Assembly (NCBI RefSeq): GCF_039522935.1
Contig: NZ_BAAAEI010000006.1
Coordinates: 806,001-870,000 of the forward strand
DNA: 64,000 nt
Direction of reading: 5' to 3'
Origin: Bowmanella denitrificans
GTDB lineage: Bacteria > Pseudomonadota > Gammaproteobacteria > Enterobacterales > Alteromonadaceae
Under the pieces are notes generated by a model. It had not been told where the DNA came from, searched no databases, and worked only from the letters and a program-made list of their open reading frames with translations. Below, in pieces: positions 32,765 to 41,849 of this stretch (position 1 is the stretch's first letter; the number at the start of each line of letters is the position of its first letter). The position numbers were made by a program, and so were the translations under genes.

Positions 32765-33543
32765 TATGCAGCTCCTTTTAATGTCGCCAGAAAAGACTCA
32801 TGCATAGAGCCGGATGACAGCGCTTTAAAGTCAAGCAGACTGCCATCGAAACGAGTACGACCTTGATCAATCACCGTTACCTTGTCACACAGCTCGTCGA
32901 CTTCATCCAGATGGTGAGTGGAAAAAATCACCGGCGTGCCCTGGGCTTTGAGACGACGTATAAAATCCAGCACGGTTTGCGTAGCCATAATATCCAGCCC
33001 GGTAGTCGGCTCATCCAGAATAACCACTTCGGGTTGATGTATGACCGCCCTGGCAATGGAGGTTTTCTGCTTCATGCCAGTCGAAAAGCTCTCACTGCGC
33101 CTGTCCAGAAAACTATGCATATCCAGCAGGTCAGCCAGCTCATTGATACGTTGTGCCAGGTCGTTTTCACTGACACCGTGCAAACGCCCGAAATACTGGA
33201 TATTTTCCCGGCCGGTTAATCTGCCATACAAACCGGTGGAGCCTGACAAGAAGCCTATTTTTCGTCTGGCCAGCAAAGGCTCAGCTAATACGTCTGTGCC
33301 CCGGATACTGACGCTCCCACTGGTTGGTTTAATGGCCGTAGACAACATACGTAAAGTTGTGGTTTTACCCGCCCCATTGGGGCCCAGCAAACCCAACACC
33401 TGTCCTTCTTCACAATTGAAGCTGACATCTTCAACCGAATGAAAAAATCGCCCCTTTAAGCGCGGATCCAGCTTCTCCTGGTCGCTGAGCTTTTTGAGGT
33501 TTTCCACCACAAATTTTTTGGCTAACCCTCTTATTTCAATCAT
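32764..33543 (-). CDS. natA: ABC transporter ATP-binding protein, NatA-like
   Basis: ATPase of 259 residues partnering the NatB-like permease. Motifs are Walker A LLGPNGAGKTTTLRML, a signature close to FSTGMKQKTSIARA, Walker B VVILDEPTTGLD, and the switch His in FSTHHLDEVDELCD. The N-terminus IEIRGLAKKFV with an insert before the P-loop is typical of NatA. The ATG at 33543 has GGAGAAC upstream. The two genes form a self-contained operon. Confidence 0.93.
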   Translation of the reverse strand: MIEIRGLAKKFVVENLKKLSDQEKLDPRLKGRFFHSVEDVSFNCEEGQVLGLLGPNGAGKTTTLRMLSTAIKPTSGSVSIRGTDVLAEPLLARRKIGFLSGSTGLYGRLTGRENIQYFGRLHGVSENDLAQRINELADLLDMHSFLDRRSESFSTGMKQKTSIARAVIHQPEVVILDEPTTGLDIMATQTVLDFIRRLKAQGTPVIFSTHHLDEVDELCDKVTVIDQGRTRFDGSLLDFKALSSGSMHESFLATLKGAA

Positions 33544-33656
33544 AAACGACAGTTCTCCTTTTCCCTTCAGTGCTTATTATTATGTTTGGTAAATCTTGTG
33601 AAGATCAGCATCACAGCAGCTATAGTCTTGCGCCAACAAAATAAATAACAGATTTT

Positions 33657-34511
33657 TTATTTTCTTTTCGGCATGAAGTAATCGCTATTGCGGTAGAAGT
33701 CTGCTTGTTGATTATCTGACCACCATCCAGGCACGCCGAGCAGCGGTAAGGGTGACAATACACCTTTCTCTCCAAGACAGTTTTCTTGTGCCAAGCGATG
33801 CTGCAAGTGCTGATCAACCCACCTCAACTGCTCCCATTGCGGCCAGTCAAAATAACATGCTGGCACCTGAATCCCCAGCCACTTACCTGTCAGGCCAATG
33901 TAGGGATTTAATAGCATTTCATAGTTAGCATGGCCAAAAATCAGCGCCTGCACCTGTTTTCCCCAGCTTGAACGATGTTGCCAGAACGCCTCAAGCCATT
34001 GATGGTCCTTTAATAACTGGGCAATGACAGGGTCACTGTATACCAGCAATACGCCACATTCATCAAAGTGGGTAATGCGGTTACGTCTGGGGGTGCGTTG
34101 CAAAGTGCCGTGCGCCTTGATGTCTGCCATATGCAACCGATTCAGTGCTGATTTGCTTAACGGAAACTGTCGCCAGATAAGGGCATTAAAAAAGTCATGC
34201 CAGTTGTGCTGGCGAGTCGGTACCTTGCTATGAGTCGCAATAAAAGACTCGTAACATAAAGATTGCAGGTCAAGGCAGTGCTGCGGCACAAAGGCCACTG
34301 ACAACTTAGCATCTTGATTAAGCCATTGATAATCTGGCCAATTCATGATCTCACGCAATGCAAACAGCGACGCCAGCCAGGAAAATGGCGCGTACTTAAA
34401 CACCTCTGGCATCCAGAGCTGAGGCAATGAATCGGCAAATCGCCTGGCAGTAGGCTTGTTTTTTATAGCATTGGTCGCACAATGGGCTAGTTTTGGTCGA
34501 TTGTCCAACAT
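33657..34511 (-). CDS. DUF3025 domain-containing protein
   Basis: Cytoplasmic protein of 284 residues without signal or membrane segment. The conserved core HDFFNALIWRQFPLSKSALN and RNRITHFDECGVLLVYSD identify DUF3025, a family common in beta- and gammaproteobacteria with no known function. The C-terminus has QALIFGHANYEMLLNPYIGL and PLLGVPGWW. It is divergent from the M28 peptidase gene across 73 bp. An AT-rich stretch separates its stop from natA. Confidence 0.85.
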   Translation of the reverse strand: MLDNRPKLAHCATNAIKNKPTARRFADSLPQLWMPEVFKYAPFSWLASLFALREIMNWPDYQWLNQDAKLSVAFVPQHCLDLQSLCYESFIATHSKVPTRQHNWHDFFNALIWRQFPLSKSALNRLHMADIKAHGTLQRTPRRNRITHFDECGVLLVYSDPVIAQLLKDHQWLEAFWQHRSSWGKQVQALIFGHANYEMLLNPYIGLTGKWLGIQVPACYFDWPQWEQLRWVDQHLQHRLAQENCLGEKGVLSPLPLLGVPGWWSDNQQADFYRNSDYFMPKRK

Positions 34512-34584
34512 AGGCTGTCTGGTCTTGATCCTTGTATTTACCTATACTTGGGCCGAATTTTACGTGATGCAAAACGAGATGATA

Positions 34585-36213
34585 ATGAAAAAAAACCTAC
34601 TGGCTGTAGCCATTGCACCACTTTTTATGGCGCTTGGCTGCACTTCTACCACGACAACAACAACGAATTTCCCCGCCGCCTATGACAGTATCAGCGCAGC
34701 CGAGTTGGCTGAGCATACCAAAGTGCTGGCATCTGATGCATTCGAAGGCCGCTTGCCAACCACATTAGGCGAACAAAAAACCGTGGATTATCTGGTCAGT
34801 GAGTTTAAGCGTCTTGGCCTTAAACCCGGTAATGGTGACAGCTATCTGCAACCGGTAAATCTGCTGGAAATTACCGCCGATCCAAATGTTTCCCTGCAAC
34901 TTGGCAGTCAGACCCTGACTTACAAAGAAAATATGGTGGTCGCCACCAAACGCGAACAAGAAACGGTTTCTTTGCATAACTCTGAGCTGGTGTTTGTCGG
35001 CTATGGGGTAAATGCACCGGAATATGACTGGAACGACTACCAAGGCTTGGATGTTAAAGGCAAAACCGTGGTGATCCTGGTTAACGATCCCGGATTCGAA
35101 AACCCAGATAGCGGCAAATTCCAGGGTAAGACCATGACCTATTATGGGCGCTGGACTTACAAATATGAAGAAGCCAGTCGTCAGGGCGCAGCTGGCGCGT
35201 TAATTATCCATGAAACCGAGCCAGCCTCTTACGGTTGGTCAGTGGTAGGGAATAGTTGGAGCGGTCCACAATATAGTCTGGCATCCGCAGATGGTAACGC
35301 TGGACGCGTGGCCGTTGAAGGCTGGATTGACCTGGAAGCTGCGAAAAAATTATTCACAGAAGCAGGCCTAGACTTTGCGCAAATGAAAACCCAAGCACAG
35401 CAGGGTCCATTTGCCAAACCCTTAGGACTCAAAACCTCGGTCACCGTAAAAAGTACCCTTAAACGTTCTACCAGCAATAACGTTATCGCCACCCTGCCCG
35501 GCAGCAAGCGCCCGGATGAGCATGTTATCTATACCGCACACTGGGACCATCTGGGTAAAGACGACAGCCTCAATGGTGACCATATTTACAATGGCGCCCA
35601 TGACAATGCCACCGGCACCGCTGCGTTATTGGAAATGGCCGAAGCCTTCGCCACCTTAGAACAAGCCCCTGAGCGTTCTGTGACTTTCCTGGCGGTGACG
35701 GCCGAAGAGCAAGGCTTGCTGGGTTCAGCTTACTATGCAGAACACCCTGTTATCCCATTGAATAAGACCGTCGCTAACCTGAACATGGATGCCATGAATA
35801 TCCTCGGCCGTACCAAAGACGTTGCCGTGGTGGGTAAAGGTAAGTCTGAACTGGAAAATTATCTGGACAAGGCTGTAAAGGGCCAGGGCCGTTATCTGAC
35901 CCAGGAGGATCGCCCTGAAGCCGGCTATTACTACCGCTCTGATCATTTCAGCCTGGCCAAAAAGGGCATACCAGCATTGTATGCCAAAGGCGGCGTTGAC
36001 AGTTGGGATGAAGAGACCGCCAACTATCGCAAACGCACGCAAGTCATCACCCGCGGTTGCTACCATCAGGTGTGCGATCAATTTCGCGAGAGTTGGGACT
36101 TTAGCGGTGTTGAACAGGACACAAGGATGTTTTTCGAAGTTGGTTTCGATATCGCCGACGGCCAGGACTGGCCAAAGTGGCTGCCGACCAGTGAGTTCCA
36201 GCGTAAAAACTAA
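34585..36213 (+). CDS. M28 family metallopeptidase lipoprotein
   Basis: Protein of 542 residues starting at the ATG 34585 (GAGATGAT upstream) with a lipoprotein signal (MKKNLLAVAIAPLFMALGCT, Cys19). An inserted PA-like domain (about 120-290, GALIIHETEPASYGW) precedes the catalytic M28 domain. Zinc ligands are visible in TAHWDHLG (His), GAHDNATGTAALLEMAE (Asp), VTAEEQGLLGS (Glu-Glu), NMDAMN (Asp) and SDHFSLAKKGIPALY (His). It is probably an aminopeptidase feeding on peptides in the envelope. A perfect terminator follows. Confidence 0.95.
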   Translation: MKKNLLAVAIAPLFMALGCTSTTTTTTNFPAAYDSISAAELAEHTKVLASDAFEGRLPTTLGEQKTVDYLVSEFKRLGLKPGNGDSYLQPVNLLEITADPNVSLQLGSQTLTYKENMVVATKREQETVSLHNSELVFVGYGVNAPEYDWNDYQGLDVKGKTVVILVNDPGFENPDSGKFQGKTMTYYGRWTYKYEEASRQGAAGALIIHETEPASYGWSVVGNSWSGPQYSLASADGNAGRVAVEGWIDLEAAKKLFTEAGLDFAQMKTQAQQGPFAKPLGLKTSVTVKSTLKRSTSNNVIATLPGSKRPDEHVIYTAHWDHLGKDDSLNGDHIYNGAHDNATGTAALLEMAEAFATLEQAPERSVTFLAVTAEEQGLLGSAYYAEHPVIPLNKTVANLNMDAMNILGRTKDVAVVGKGKSELENYLDKAVKGQGRYLTQEDRPEAGYYYRSDHFSLAKKGIPALYAKGGVDSWDEETANYRKRTQVITRGCYHQVCDQFRESWDFSGVEQDTRMFFEVGFDIADGQDWPKWLPTSEFQRKN

Positions 36214-36221
36214 GTGAGTTG

Positions 36222-36254
36222 GATGCCGACGTAAGTTACGTCGGCATCTTTGTT
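36222..36254 (+). terminator. intrinsic terminator after M28 peptidase gene
   Basis: A 12-bp near-perfect stem, GATGCCGACGTA with TACGTCGGCATC, and a very short loop, followed by TTTGTTT. It begins 9 bases past the stop codon. Confidence 0.85.
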
Positions 36255-36331
36255 TCAACCTATTTGGCCAGGAGGCTAAGTAGCACAGCTGCCGCCACAG
36301 GAACGTCAACTCCGGCAGAGGGGATGTAGCA

Positions 36332-37054
36332 GTGATCCTGGATAAGTTAAAGCAACGGATCCGACGGCGTTTTTATACGGATTTGCTGTTTGTTGTTGCC
36401 ACCACTGCTGCGGTGTTTGCCTGGCTGGGCAATATCGATATGCTGGAATTGATTTACCATTATTCCAGAGAGTATGAATCCTGGGAATTGGATGAATTGG
36501 TACCCACCGGTTTTTACCTGATCCTGGCGCTGTGTTTCTTCTCTATCCGTCGCTGGCGTGATGTACAAACCTTGTCCCGGTTAAGTGAAGAGCAATCACT
36601 TCGTCACAGTATTACCCGCTACCCCAATCGCAGAGCACTGGACAGGCTGTTGGTCAGTAAAGTTCGACAAAGCGATTTTCCCCTCACCTTGCTGATGATC
36701 GATATTATCGGATTGCGACAAGCCACTATGAATTATGGGCTGTCTATGGGTGATGAGTTGCAGGAAAAAGTCATGCAGCAAGTCAGCGAGCGACTTCACA
36801 GTAATGAACTGCTGGGTCATTGGAGCAGTGAACAGCTGATGCTGTTTGCCCCGGCGATTAACGATGATCGGCGCCGTGAGCTGAAACAGGCTATTGGTAA
36901 TCTCTCTATCAGCCTTTCTCCGGAAGGACCAGCCGATATTCATTTTATTTGTGTCAGCGTGGTCGTTGAAAGCCGCGCAAAACTCAAACTCGGCCTGGAA
37001 CAACTGGAAGATGCTCTGTATCTGTCACATGCCCGGTATATTCGTGAGGTTTAG
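36332..37054 (+). CDS. membrane protein with degenerate GGDEF domain
   Basis: Protein of 240 residues. Two transmembrane helices (about 19-36 and 58-75) precede a GGDEF-like domain: RHSITRYPNRRALDRLL matches the N-terminal TGLPNR motif and PLTLLMIDIIGLRQATMNYG the metal-binding strand. At the active-site turn, however, it reads LGHWSSEQLMLFA in place of R-GGDEF. It cannot be a normal diguanylate cyclase and may bind nucleotide or act as a scaffold. The start is GTG at 36332 (GAGGGGATG upstream). Its stop codon is next to repeat array B, which begins 2 bases later. Confidence 0.75.
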   Translation: MILDKLKQRIRRRFYTDLLFVVATTAAVFAWLGNIDMLELIYHYSREYESWELDELVPTGFYLILALCFFSIRRWRDVQTLSRLSEEQSLRHSITRYPNRRALDRLLVSKVRQSDFPLTLLMIDIIGLRQATMNYGLSMGDELQEKVMQQVSERLHSNELLGHWSSEQLMLFAPAINDDRRRELKQAIGNLSISLSPEGPADIHFICVSVVVESRAKLKLGLEQLEDALYLSHARYIREV

Positions 37055-37055
37055 G

Positions 37056-37187
37056 GCAGTTGGCAGTTGGCAGTTGGCAGTTGGCAGTTGGCAGTTGGCA
37101 GTTGGCAGTTGGCAGTTGGCAGTTGGCAGTTGGCAGTTGGCAGTTGGCAGTTGGCAGTTGGCAGTTGGCAGTTGGCAGTTGGCAGTT
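37056..37187 (+). repeat. heptamer tandem array B (GCAGTTG, 18.9 copies)
   Basis: A perfect tandem array of GCAGTTG, 132 bp, exactly as long as array A (12129-12260). Every unit differs from array A by one base (A for T at the third position). It starts 2 bases after the stop of the degenerate GGDEF gene and ends in CAGTCTGACTCGC, as array A does. Confidence 0.97.
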
Positions 37188-37413
37188 CAGTCTGACTCGC
37201 GCTAGCGTTCTGTCAACGGATTTCTGCTAACTGCCGACTGATTACTGACCACTCAGTTCTGACGGCTTACATCCCGTCGGACTCAAGTCCGACCCACGGC
37301 GCTTAGACTGAGCTTTGCTGTCGGATTCAATTCTGACTCTTTATGTTTATCTGGACTTTGCTGTCGAAATCAATTTCGACCCACTGTGGGTTGGGCTTCA
37401 GCCCAACAACGGC
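37188..37413 (+). repeat. conserved flank of composite repeat B with four palindromes
   Basis: Homologous to 12261-12482: shared blocks include CTGTCAACGGATTTCTGCTA, CTGATTACTGACCAC, GCGCTTAGACTGAGCTTTG and CCACTGTGGGTTGGGCTT. Palindromes are at 37276-37293 (identical to copy A), 37320-37337 (imperfect), 37363-37380 (GTCGAAATCAATTTCGAC) and 37390-37407. Compared with copy A it has one extra palindrome unit and lacks the internal direct repeat. No gene lies between 37055 and 37486. Confidence 0.85.
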
Positions 37414-37486
37414 GGAACACGACCTCAGTGTGCTTTTTCAGGGCAGCTCCGGCAGTTAATTCAAAGGCAAACATCGCTTTCTCACC

Positions 37487-37873
37487 CTAGTTTGGTGGCG
37501 AAGATGGGCAGTACAGTAAGTAAACCCATACCGCCAACATTAGTGCAGCTACAGACAATACAGATACCATTGGGGCAATGCTGCTCATCATCAGTAACCC
37601 CAGGCTCATACCAATGGCGGCAAAACACTTGGCTTTAACCGGCACCACCCGGTGTTGTTGCCAGTTCCTCAGAGCTTCACCGTATCTGTGGTGGTTAAGC
37701 AGCCTCTGTTCAAACTTTTTCGAGCTGCGGGTAAAACAGGCCAATGCCAGAATCAAAAAAATAGTGGTAGGCATTACCGGCAATATTGCGCCAATGCCGC
37801 CAAGAGCGAGGAACAAGCAGCCGAGCATCTTCAAAGCAACCATTTTGACGCGCCCGGCATCTACTTTTTGCAT
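37487..37873 (-). CDS. ybaN: DUF454 family inner membrane protein (YbaN-like)
   Basis: Protein of 128 residues with three hydrophobic helices. The N-terminal LGCLFLALGGIGAILPVMPTT and the ACFTRSSKKFEQRLLNH segment are the hallmark of DUF454/YbaN. The ATG at 37873 overlaps the hemO stop (TGATG), so it is coupled to hemO. DUF454 genes often accompany heme oxygenase or heme uptake genes in gammaproteobacteria, suggesting a role in heme or iron handling, but the activity is unknown. Confidence 0.85.
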   Translation of the reverse strand: MQKVDAGRVKMVALKMLGCLFLALGGIGAILPVMPTTIFLILALACFTRSSKKFEQRLLNHHRYGEALRNWQQHRVVPVKAKCFAAIGMSLGLLMMSSIAPMVSVLSVAALMLAVWVYLLYCPSSPPN

Positions 37874-38463
37874 CAAGCGTAAACCTGGGCCTGATACTGC
37901 TGAAAACGACTAAATGCGTTGCGGGCACCCTTTATTATGGCCTGTTCCTGAGTCTCTGAAAAAACCACGTCGTCAATAACCTGTACCAGATGACGCCATG
38001 CACTACCGCGCCCCGCGCCAGGGCCTGCCAGATAACGTGCGCCTTTGTCACCCGAAACGGGTAATCGCGCCTGAACCTGACGCCCCAGCATCGCTGCTCC
38101 GACTTTTGAGCCTTCCACCACATAAAGCCAGCCCAGCGCCGTAGCAAAATCTGTTTTTGCTGTAATTAACGGCTTTACAGCAATGTCAGGTAAACACAGA
38201 TCAAAGTCAGCAAAATCCAGTTCCAAAACATCCAAGCGTCTGCGCTCATTCAAATCATCCAGATGCTCAGCCAGTTGCGGATGGGTGTACAAAGCCTCCA
38301 CATCTTTTAAAAACAGGTATTGTAAGGTCAAAAACTGCAGGTAGCTTTGCACCGATGCAAAGGGATCCTTGGCCATAATACTGGTGTCTACATGACTATG
38401 CAGATCAGCCGTACCGGCTTTTAGCCTGAGCGCCCTACTGGATAAATGACTGACGGAATTCAT
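37873..38463 (-). CDS. hemO: biliverdin-producing heme oxygenase
   Basis: Opens heme to biliverdin, CO and free iron. The protein has 196 residues, the size of the bacterial HemO/PigA type. The N-terminal LKAGTADLHSHVDTSIMAKD contains the likely proximal histidine (His22 or His24). ALGWLYVVEGSKVGAAMLGR is the distal-helix region. No signal peptide, so cytosolic. AGAGGCG precedes the ATG. A near-consensus Fur box 40 bp upstream implies induction by iron starvation. It is coupled to the ybaN-like gene. No heme-specific transporter lies next to it. Confidence 0.9.
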   Translation of the reverse strand: MNSVSHLSSRALRLKAGTADLHSHVDTSIMAKDPFASVQSYLQFLTLQYLFLKDVEALYTHPQLAEHLDDLNERRRLDVLELDFADFDLCLPDIAVKPLITAKTDFATALGWLYVVEGSKVGAAMLGRQVQARLPVSGDKGARYLAGPGAGRGSAWRHLVQVIDDVVFSETQEQAIIKGARNAFSRFQQYQAQVYA

Positions 38464-38502
38464 GCTGCTGCGCCTCTGTTATAGTGTAGATTAAATCATA
38501 CA

Positions 38503-38522
38503 CATGATAACCATTATCATTT
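38503..38522 (-). promoter_or_regulatory. Fur box upstream of hemO
   Basis: The sequence CATGATAACCATTATCATTT is close to the 19-bp Fur consensus and nearly palindromic (ATGATAA/TTATCAT). It lies 40-60 bases before the hemO start. Confidence 0.85.
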
Positions 38523-38748
38523 GCAGCATCAAGTTACCCTAAAGCCGCCAGATTGTTGAGAACAGGACTTTGCACGCAGTTTTTTGCACTTCGCGTCTCA
38601 GGTGTTGTTCTTTCTGGTAATAGGTTGTTGCATGCTTTTTGACGCGCAAAGGCACTAAGCGGGCTGATTATCGGGGATTGTAATTTACCCTGAGCTTATG
38701 AACAGGGACAGAGAATCAGGCCGGAACTGAAGTCCGGCCATGGCTAAT

Positions 38749-40278
38749 TTACTTAGTCAGCGCGGCATCCAGCTCTTCAATCTTGGCTTTCCAGATGGCC
38801 GGGCCAGTTTGGTGGGCGTTATTACCCTGGCTATCCACCGCCACGGTGACCGGCATATCTTGCACTTCAAACTCGTAAATAGCTTCCATGCCCAGATCTT
38901 CAAACGCCACCACACGGGATTTCTTAATGGCTTTAGACACCAGATAAGCGGCACCACCCACAGCCATTAAGTAAACCGCCTTGTGCTTGGCAATGCTTTC
39001 AACCGTAGCAGGCCCGCGCTCGGCTTTACCAATCATGCCAATAAGGCCAGTTTGCTCCAGCATCATATCAGTGAACTTATCCATTCGGGTTGCAGTCGTC
39101 GGGCCAGCCGGGCCAACCACTTCGTCACCCACCGCATCTACCGGGCCCACGTAGTAAATAAAGCGGTTGGTTAGGTCCACCCCTTCAGGCAGGCCTTCGC
39201 CGTTTTGCAGCATGGTCTGAATACGCTTATGCGCCGCATCGCGACCGGTCAGCATTTTGCCTGATAGCAGCACGGTTTCGCCGGACTTCCACTGCTGAAT
39301 CTCTTCTTTAGTAACGGTATCCAGATTGACCCGACGGGTATTGGCGCCCACTTCCCAGGTCACTTGTGGCCAATCTTCCAGTTTTGGAGGCGTCAGCTCA
39401 GCAGGGCCGCTGCCATCCAGATGGAAATGTACGTGACGGGTGGCTGCACAGTTAGGGATCATCACCACAGGTTTGGACGCAGCATGGGTCGGTACGGATT
39501 TAATTTTAATATCCACCACTGTAGTCAAACCACCCAGGCCCTGGGCGCCAATACCCAGCGCATTGACTTTATTGAAGATATCCAGACGCAGTTTTTCTTC
39601 GGTGGTTTCGGCACCGCGCTCCATCAGTTCATGAATATCCACAGGATCCATCAGGCTTTCCTTGGCCAGCACCGCGGCTTTTTCTGCCGTACCGCCAATC
39701 CCTAATCCCAACATCCCTGGCGGACACCAGCCCGCCCCCATGGTCGGCAGAGTTTTCACCACCCACTCGGCAATATCATCGCTGGGGTTGAGCATCACCA
39801 TCTTAGATTTGTTCTCGCTGCCGCCGCCTTTGGCTGCAATCATCACTTCAATATGATCGCCTGTCACCATATCGATATGCACTACCGAGGGTGTATTATC
39901 CTTGGTGTTTTTACGGCTGCCGGCCGGGTCGGCCACAATCGAGGCGCGCAGCGGATTATCTGGATTGGTATAGGCACGACGGGTCCCTTCATCCACCATC
40001 TGCTGCACCGTCATATCGGTTTTGTCCCACTGCACGGCCATGCCGATTTTGACAAAACAGGTGACAATACCGGTGTCCTGACACAGAGGACGGTGGCCCT
40101 CGGCCGACATGCGTGAGTTAATCAGGATCTGCGCCATGGCGTCTTTAGCGGCCTGGCTCTGCTCTTTGTCATAGGCCTTTTCGACGGCTTTGACATAATC
40201 CAGAGGGTGGTAATAAGAGATAAACTGTAGGGCATCTTCGATGCTGTCGATAAAATCCTGCTGACGAATCACTGCCAT
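38749..40278 (-). CDS. fumA: class I (Fe-S) fumarate hydratase
   Basis: Interconverts fumarate and malate in the TCA cycle using an oxygen-labile [4Fe-4S] cluster. The protein has 509 residues; the alpha and beta parts are fused as in E. coli FumA/FumB. Visible are RPLCQDTGIVTCFVKIG, GAGWCPPGMLGLGIGGTAEKA, ALGIGAQGLGGLTTVVDI (cluster cysteines in the Cys-containing loops) and the beta-part signatures GRDAAHKRI and PVDAVGDEVVGPAGPTTATR. GAGGC precedes the ATG. It is divergent from pabB. A GGCCGGA/TCCGGCC hairpin without T-run follows the stop (38719-38739). Confidence 0.96.
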   Translation of the reverse strand: MAVIRQQDFIDSIEDALQFISYYHPLDYVKAVEKAYDKEQSQAAKDAMAQILINSRMSAEGHRPLCQDTGIVTCFVKIGMAVQWDKTDMTVQQMVDEGTRRAYTNPDNPLRASIVADPAGSRKNTKDNTPSVVHIDMVTGDHIEVMIAAKGGGSENKSKMVMLNPSDDIAEWVVKTLPTMGAGWCPPGMLGLGIGGTAEKAAVLAKESLMDPVDIHELMERGAETTEEKLRLDIFNKVNALGIGAQGLGGLTTVVDIKIKSVPTHAASKPVVMIPNCAATRHVHFHLDGSGPAELTPPKLEDWPQVTWEVGANTRRVNLDTVTKEEIQQWKSGETVLLSGKMLTGRDAAHKRIQTMLQNGEGLPEGVDLTNRFIYYVGPVDAVGDEVVGPAGPTTATRMDKFTDMMLEQTGLIGMIGKAERGPATVESIAKHKAVYLMAVGGAAYLVSKAIKKSRVVAFEDLGMEAIYEFEVQDMPVTVAVDSQGNNAHQTGPAIWKAKIEELDAALTK

Positions 40279-40430
40279 GCTATTGCCTCACCGCGTTGTC
40301 TGATTTTTACACATTCGATAACCGTCAAAGCGGCTATCTGCTTGGTCTTTCTTGTGGTTGCAGTATGATACTCGCATTAGCAGCAGTGACCAAGGCCAGA
40401 TACTTAGCCAATGGTCTTACCGAGTACCCC

Positions 40431-41795
40431 GTGAAGTCTTTTTTGCTACCTGAAAATTTGTCGATTGTGGATATTTTCGCCCGATTTAGTGCCAGCCCCT
40501 GGTCTATCCTGCTGGACTCGGCGCAAAGCCCCCATGAAAACGGCCGCTACGATATCCTGCTGGCTGAGCCCATTGCCCATATTCAAACCTTTGCCGGTGT
40601 CAGCCATATATGGCACCAAGACAAGGATGAAATTGAATATAGCCATGCTGACCCTTTAAGTTTAATTGAAAAGTTGAATCAGGCGTTGTTTCCTGAACTT
40701 GCGCTGACGTCTGTGTCTGAAGATATCCCTTTTGCCTGTGGTGCCGCCGGCTATTTCAGCTACGACCTGGGTCGCTGTTTCGAAAACCTGCCCCAGCAAG
40801 CAGATAAGGATATTCAGGCACCCGATATGGCAGTGGGTTTTTACAGCTGGGCCCTGGTAAAGGATAACCACAGTGGCCAAAGCAAGGTGTATTATCACCC
40901 CCACTACCCGGCGCCCAGCGCTGATAAACTGCTGAAAAAGGCAAAGCCAGCCGCTCCGCAGCAAGCTTTTAAGCTGACCGGCCCATGGCAGGCCAATATG
41001 TCCAAACAACAATATCTGCATAAACTCGGGCAGATCCACCAATATCTACTGGCTGGCGATTGCTATCAGGTGAATCTGGCCCAGCGTTTCAGCGCCACCT
41101 ATCAGGGTGATGAATACCAGGCTTACCTTAAGCTCAGAGCCACAAATCAAGCGCCCTTTTCGGCTTTTTTGCGTCTACCACAAGGGGCGGTGCTAAGTCT
41201 GTCACCCGAGCGATTTTTGCTGGTCGATGGGGACAAGGTGCAAACTAAACCCATTAAAGGCACCAGACCAAGAGGTGACAACCCACAACAGGATGCGGCA
41301 TTGGCGGAAGAGCTACGTGCGGCTGACAAAGATCGCGCCGAAAACCTGATGATTGTGGATTTACTGCGCAATGACTTAAGCAAGCATTGCCTGCCCGGCT
41401 CTGTGCAAGTGCCTAAATTATTTGATATCGAGAGCTTCCCGGCCGTCCACCATCTGGTCAGTACGGTGGAAGGTCAGTTAAAGCCAAACGCATCGGCACT
41501 GGATCTACTGCGCGGCGCTTTCCCAGGCGGTTCGATTACCGGTGCGCCGAAAATCCGTGCCATGCAAATTATTGAAGAACTCGAACCCCAACGTCGTCAT
41601 CTATACTGTGGCAGCATTGGGTATCTATCCGCCCAGGGTCGTATGGACACCAGTATCTGCATCCGTACCCTGATATGTGAGAATCAGCAAATACATTGCT
41701 GGGCCGGTGGTGGTATTGTGCTGGATTCCGATCCGCAGGACGAATACCAGGAAACCCTGCATAAGGTCAATAAAATACTGCCGGTACTGACATAG
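40431..41795 (+). CDS. pabB: aminodeoxychorismate synthase component I
   Basis: With PabA converts chorismate to 4-amino-4-deoxychorismate, precursor of the aminobenzoate used by FolP. From the GTG at 40431 the product is 454 residues, almost the length of E. coli PabB (453), and its first residues (MKSFLLPENL) align with that start. An ATG at 40365 is the alternative and would add 22 residues, but it coincides with a possible -10 (TATGAT). Motifs: PIKGTRPRGDN, AENLMIVDLLRNDLSK, FPGGSITGAPKIRAMQIIEE, and GGIVLDSDPQDEYQET. The next gene is nudL, as in E. coli. Confidence 0.93.
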   Translation: MKSFLLPENLSIVDIFARFSASPWSILLDSAQSPHENGRYDILLAEPIAHIQTFAGVSHIWHQDKDEIEYSHADPLSLIEKLNQALFPELALTSVSEDIPFACGAAGYFSYDLGRCFENLPQQADKDIQAPDMAVGFYSWALVKDNHSGQSKVYYHPHYPAPSADKLLKKAKPAAPQQAFKLTGPWQANMSKQQYLHKLGQIHQYLLAGDCYQVNLAQRFSATYQGDEYQAYLKLRATNQAPFSAFLRLPQGAVLSLSPERFLLVDGDKVQTKPIKGTRPRGDNPQQDAALAEELRAADKDRAENLMIVDLLRNDLSKHCLPGSVQVPKLFDIESFPAVHHLVSTVEGQLKPNASALDLLRGAFPGGSITGAPKIRAMQIIEELEPQRRHLYCGSIGYLSAQGRMDTSICIRTLICENQQIHCWAGGGIVLDSDPQDEYQETLHKVNKILPVLT

Positions 41796-41849
41796 CTCCT
41801 TGATAATGCAGTTGGCAACAACTGACCATAACCACTAAATAACAGGCAT

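Noticed and set aside
36894..37205. Open frame ending in repeating GSWQLAV residues
   Set aside because: Out of frame with the GGDEF-like gene and opened only by array B.
38719..38739. GGCCGGA/TCCGGCC hairpin after the fumarase gene as a terminator
   Set aside because: No T-run on either strand; it may be a lone REP-like palindrome, but there is not enough to call it.
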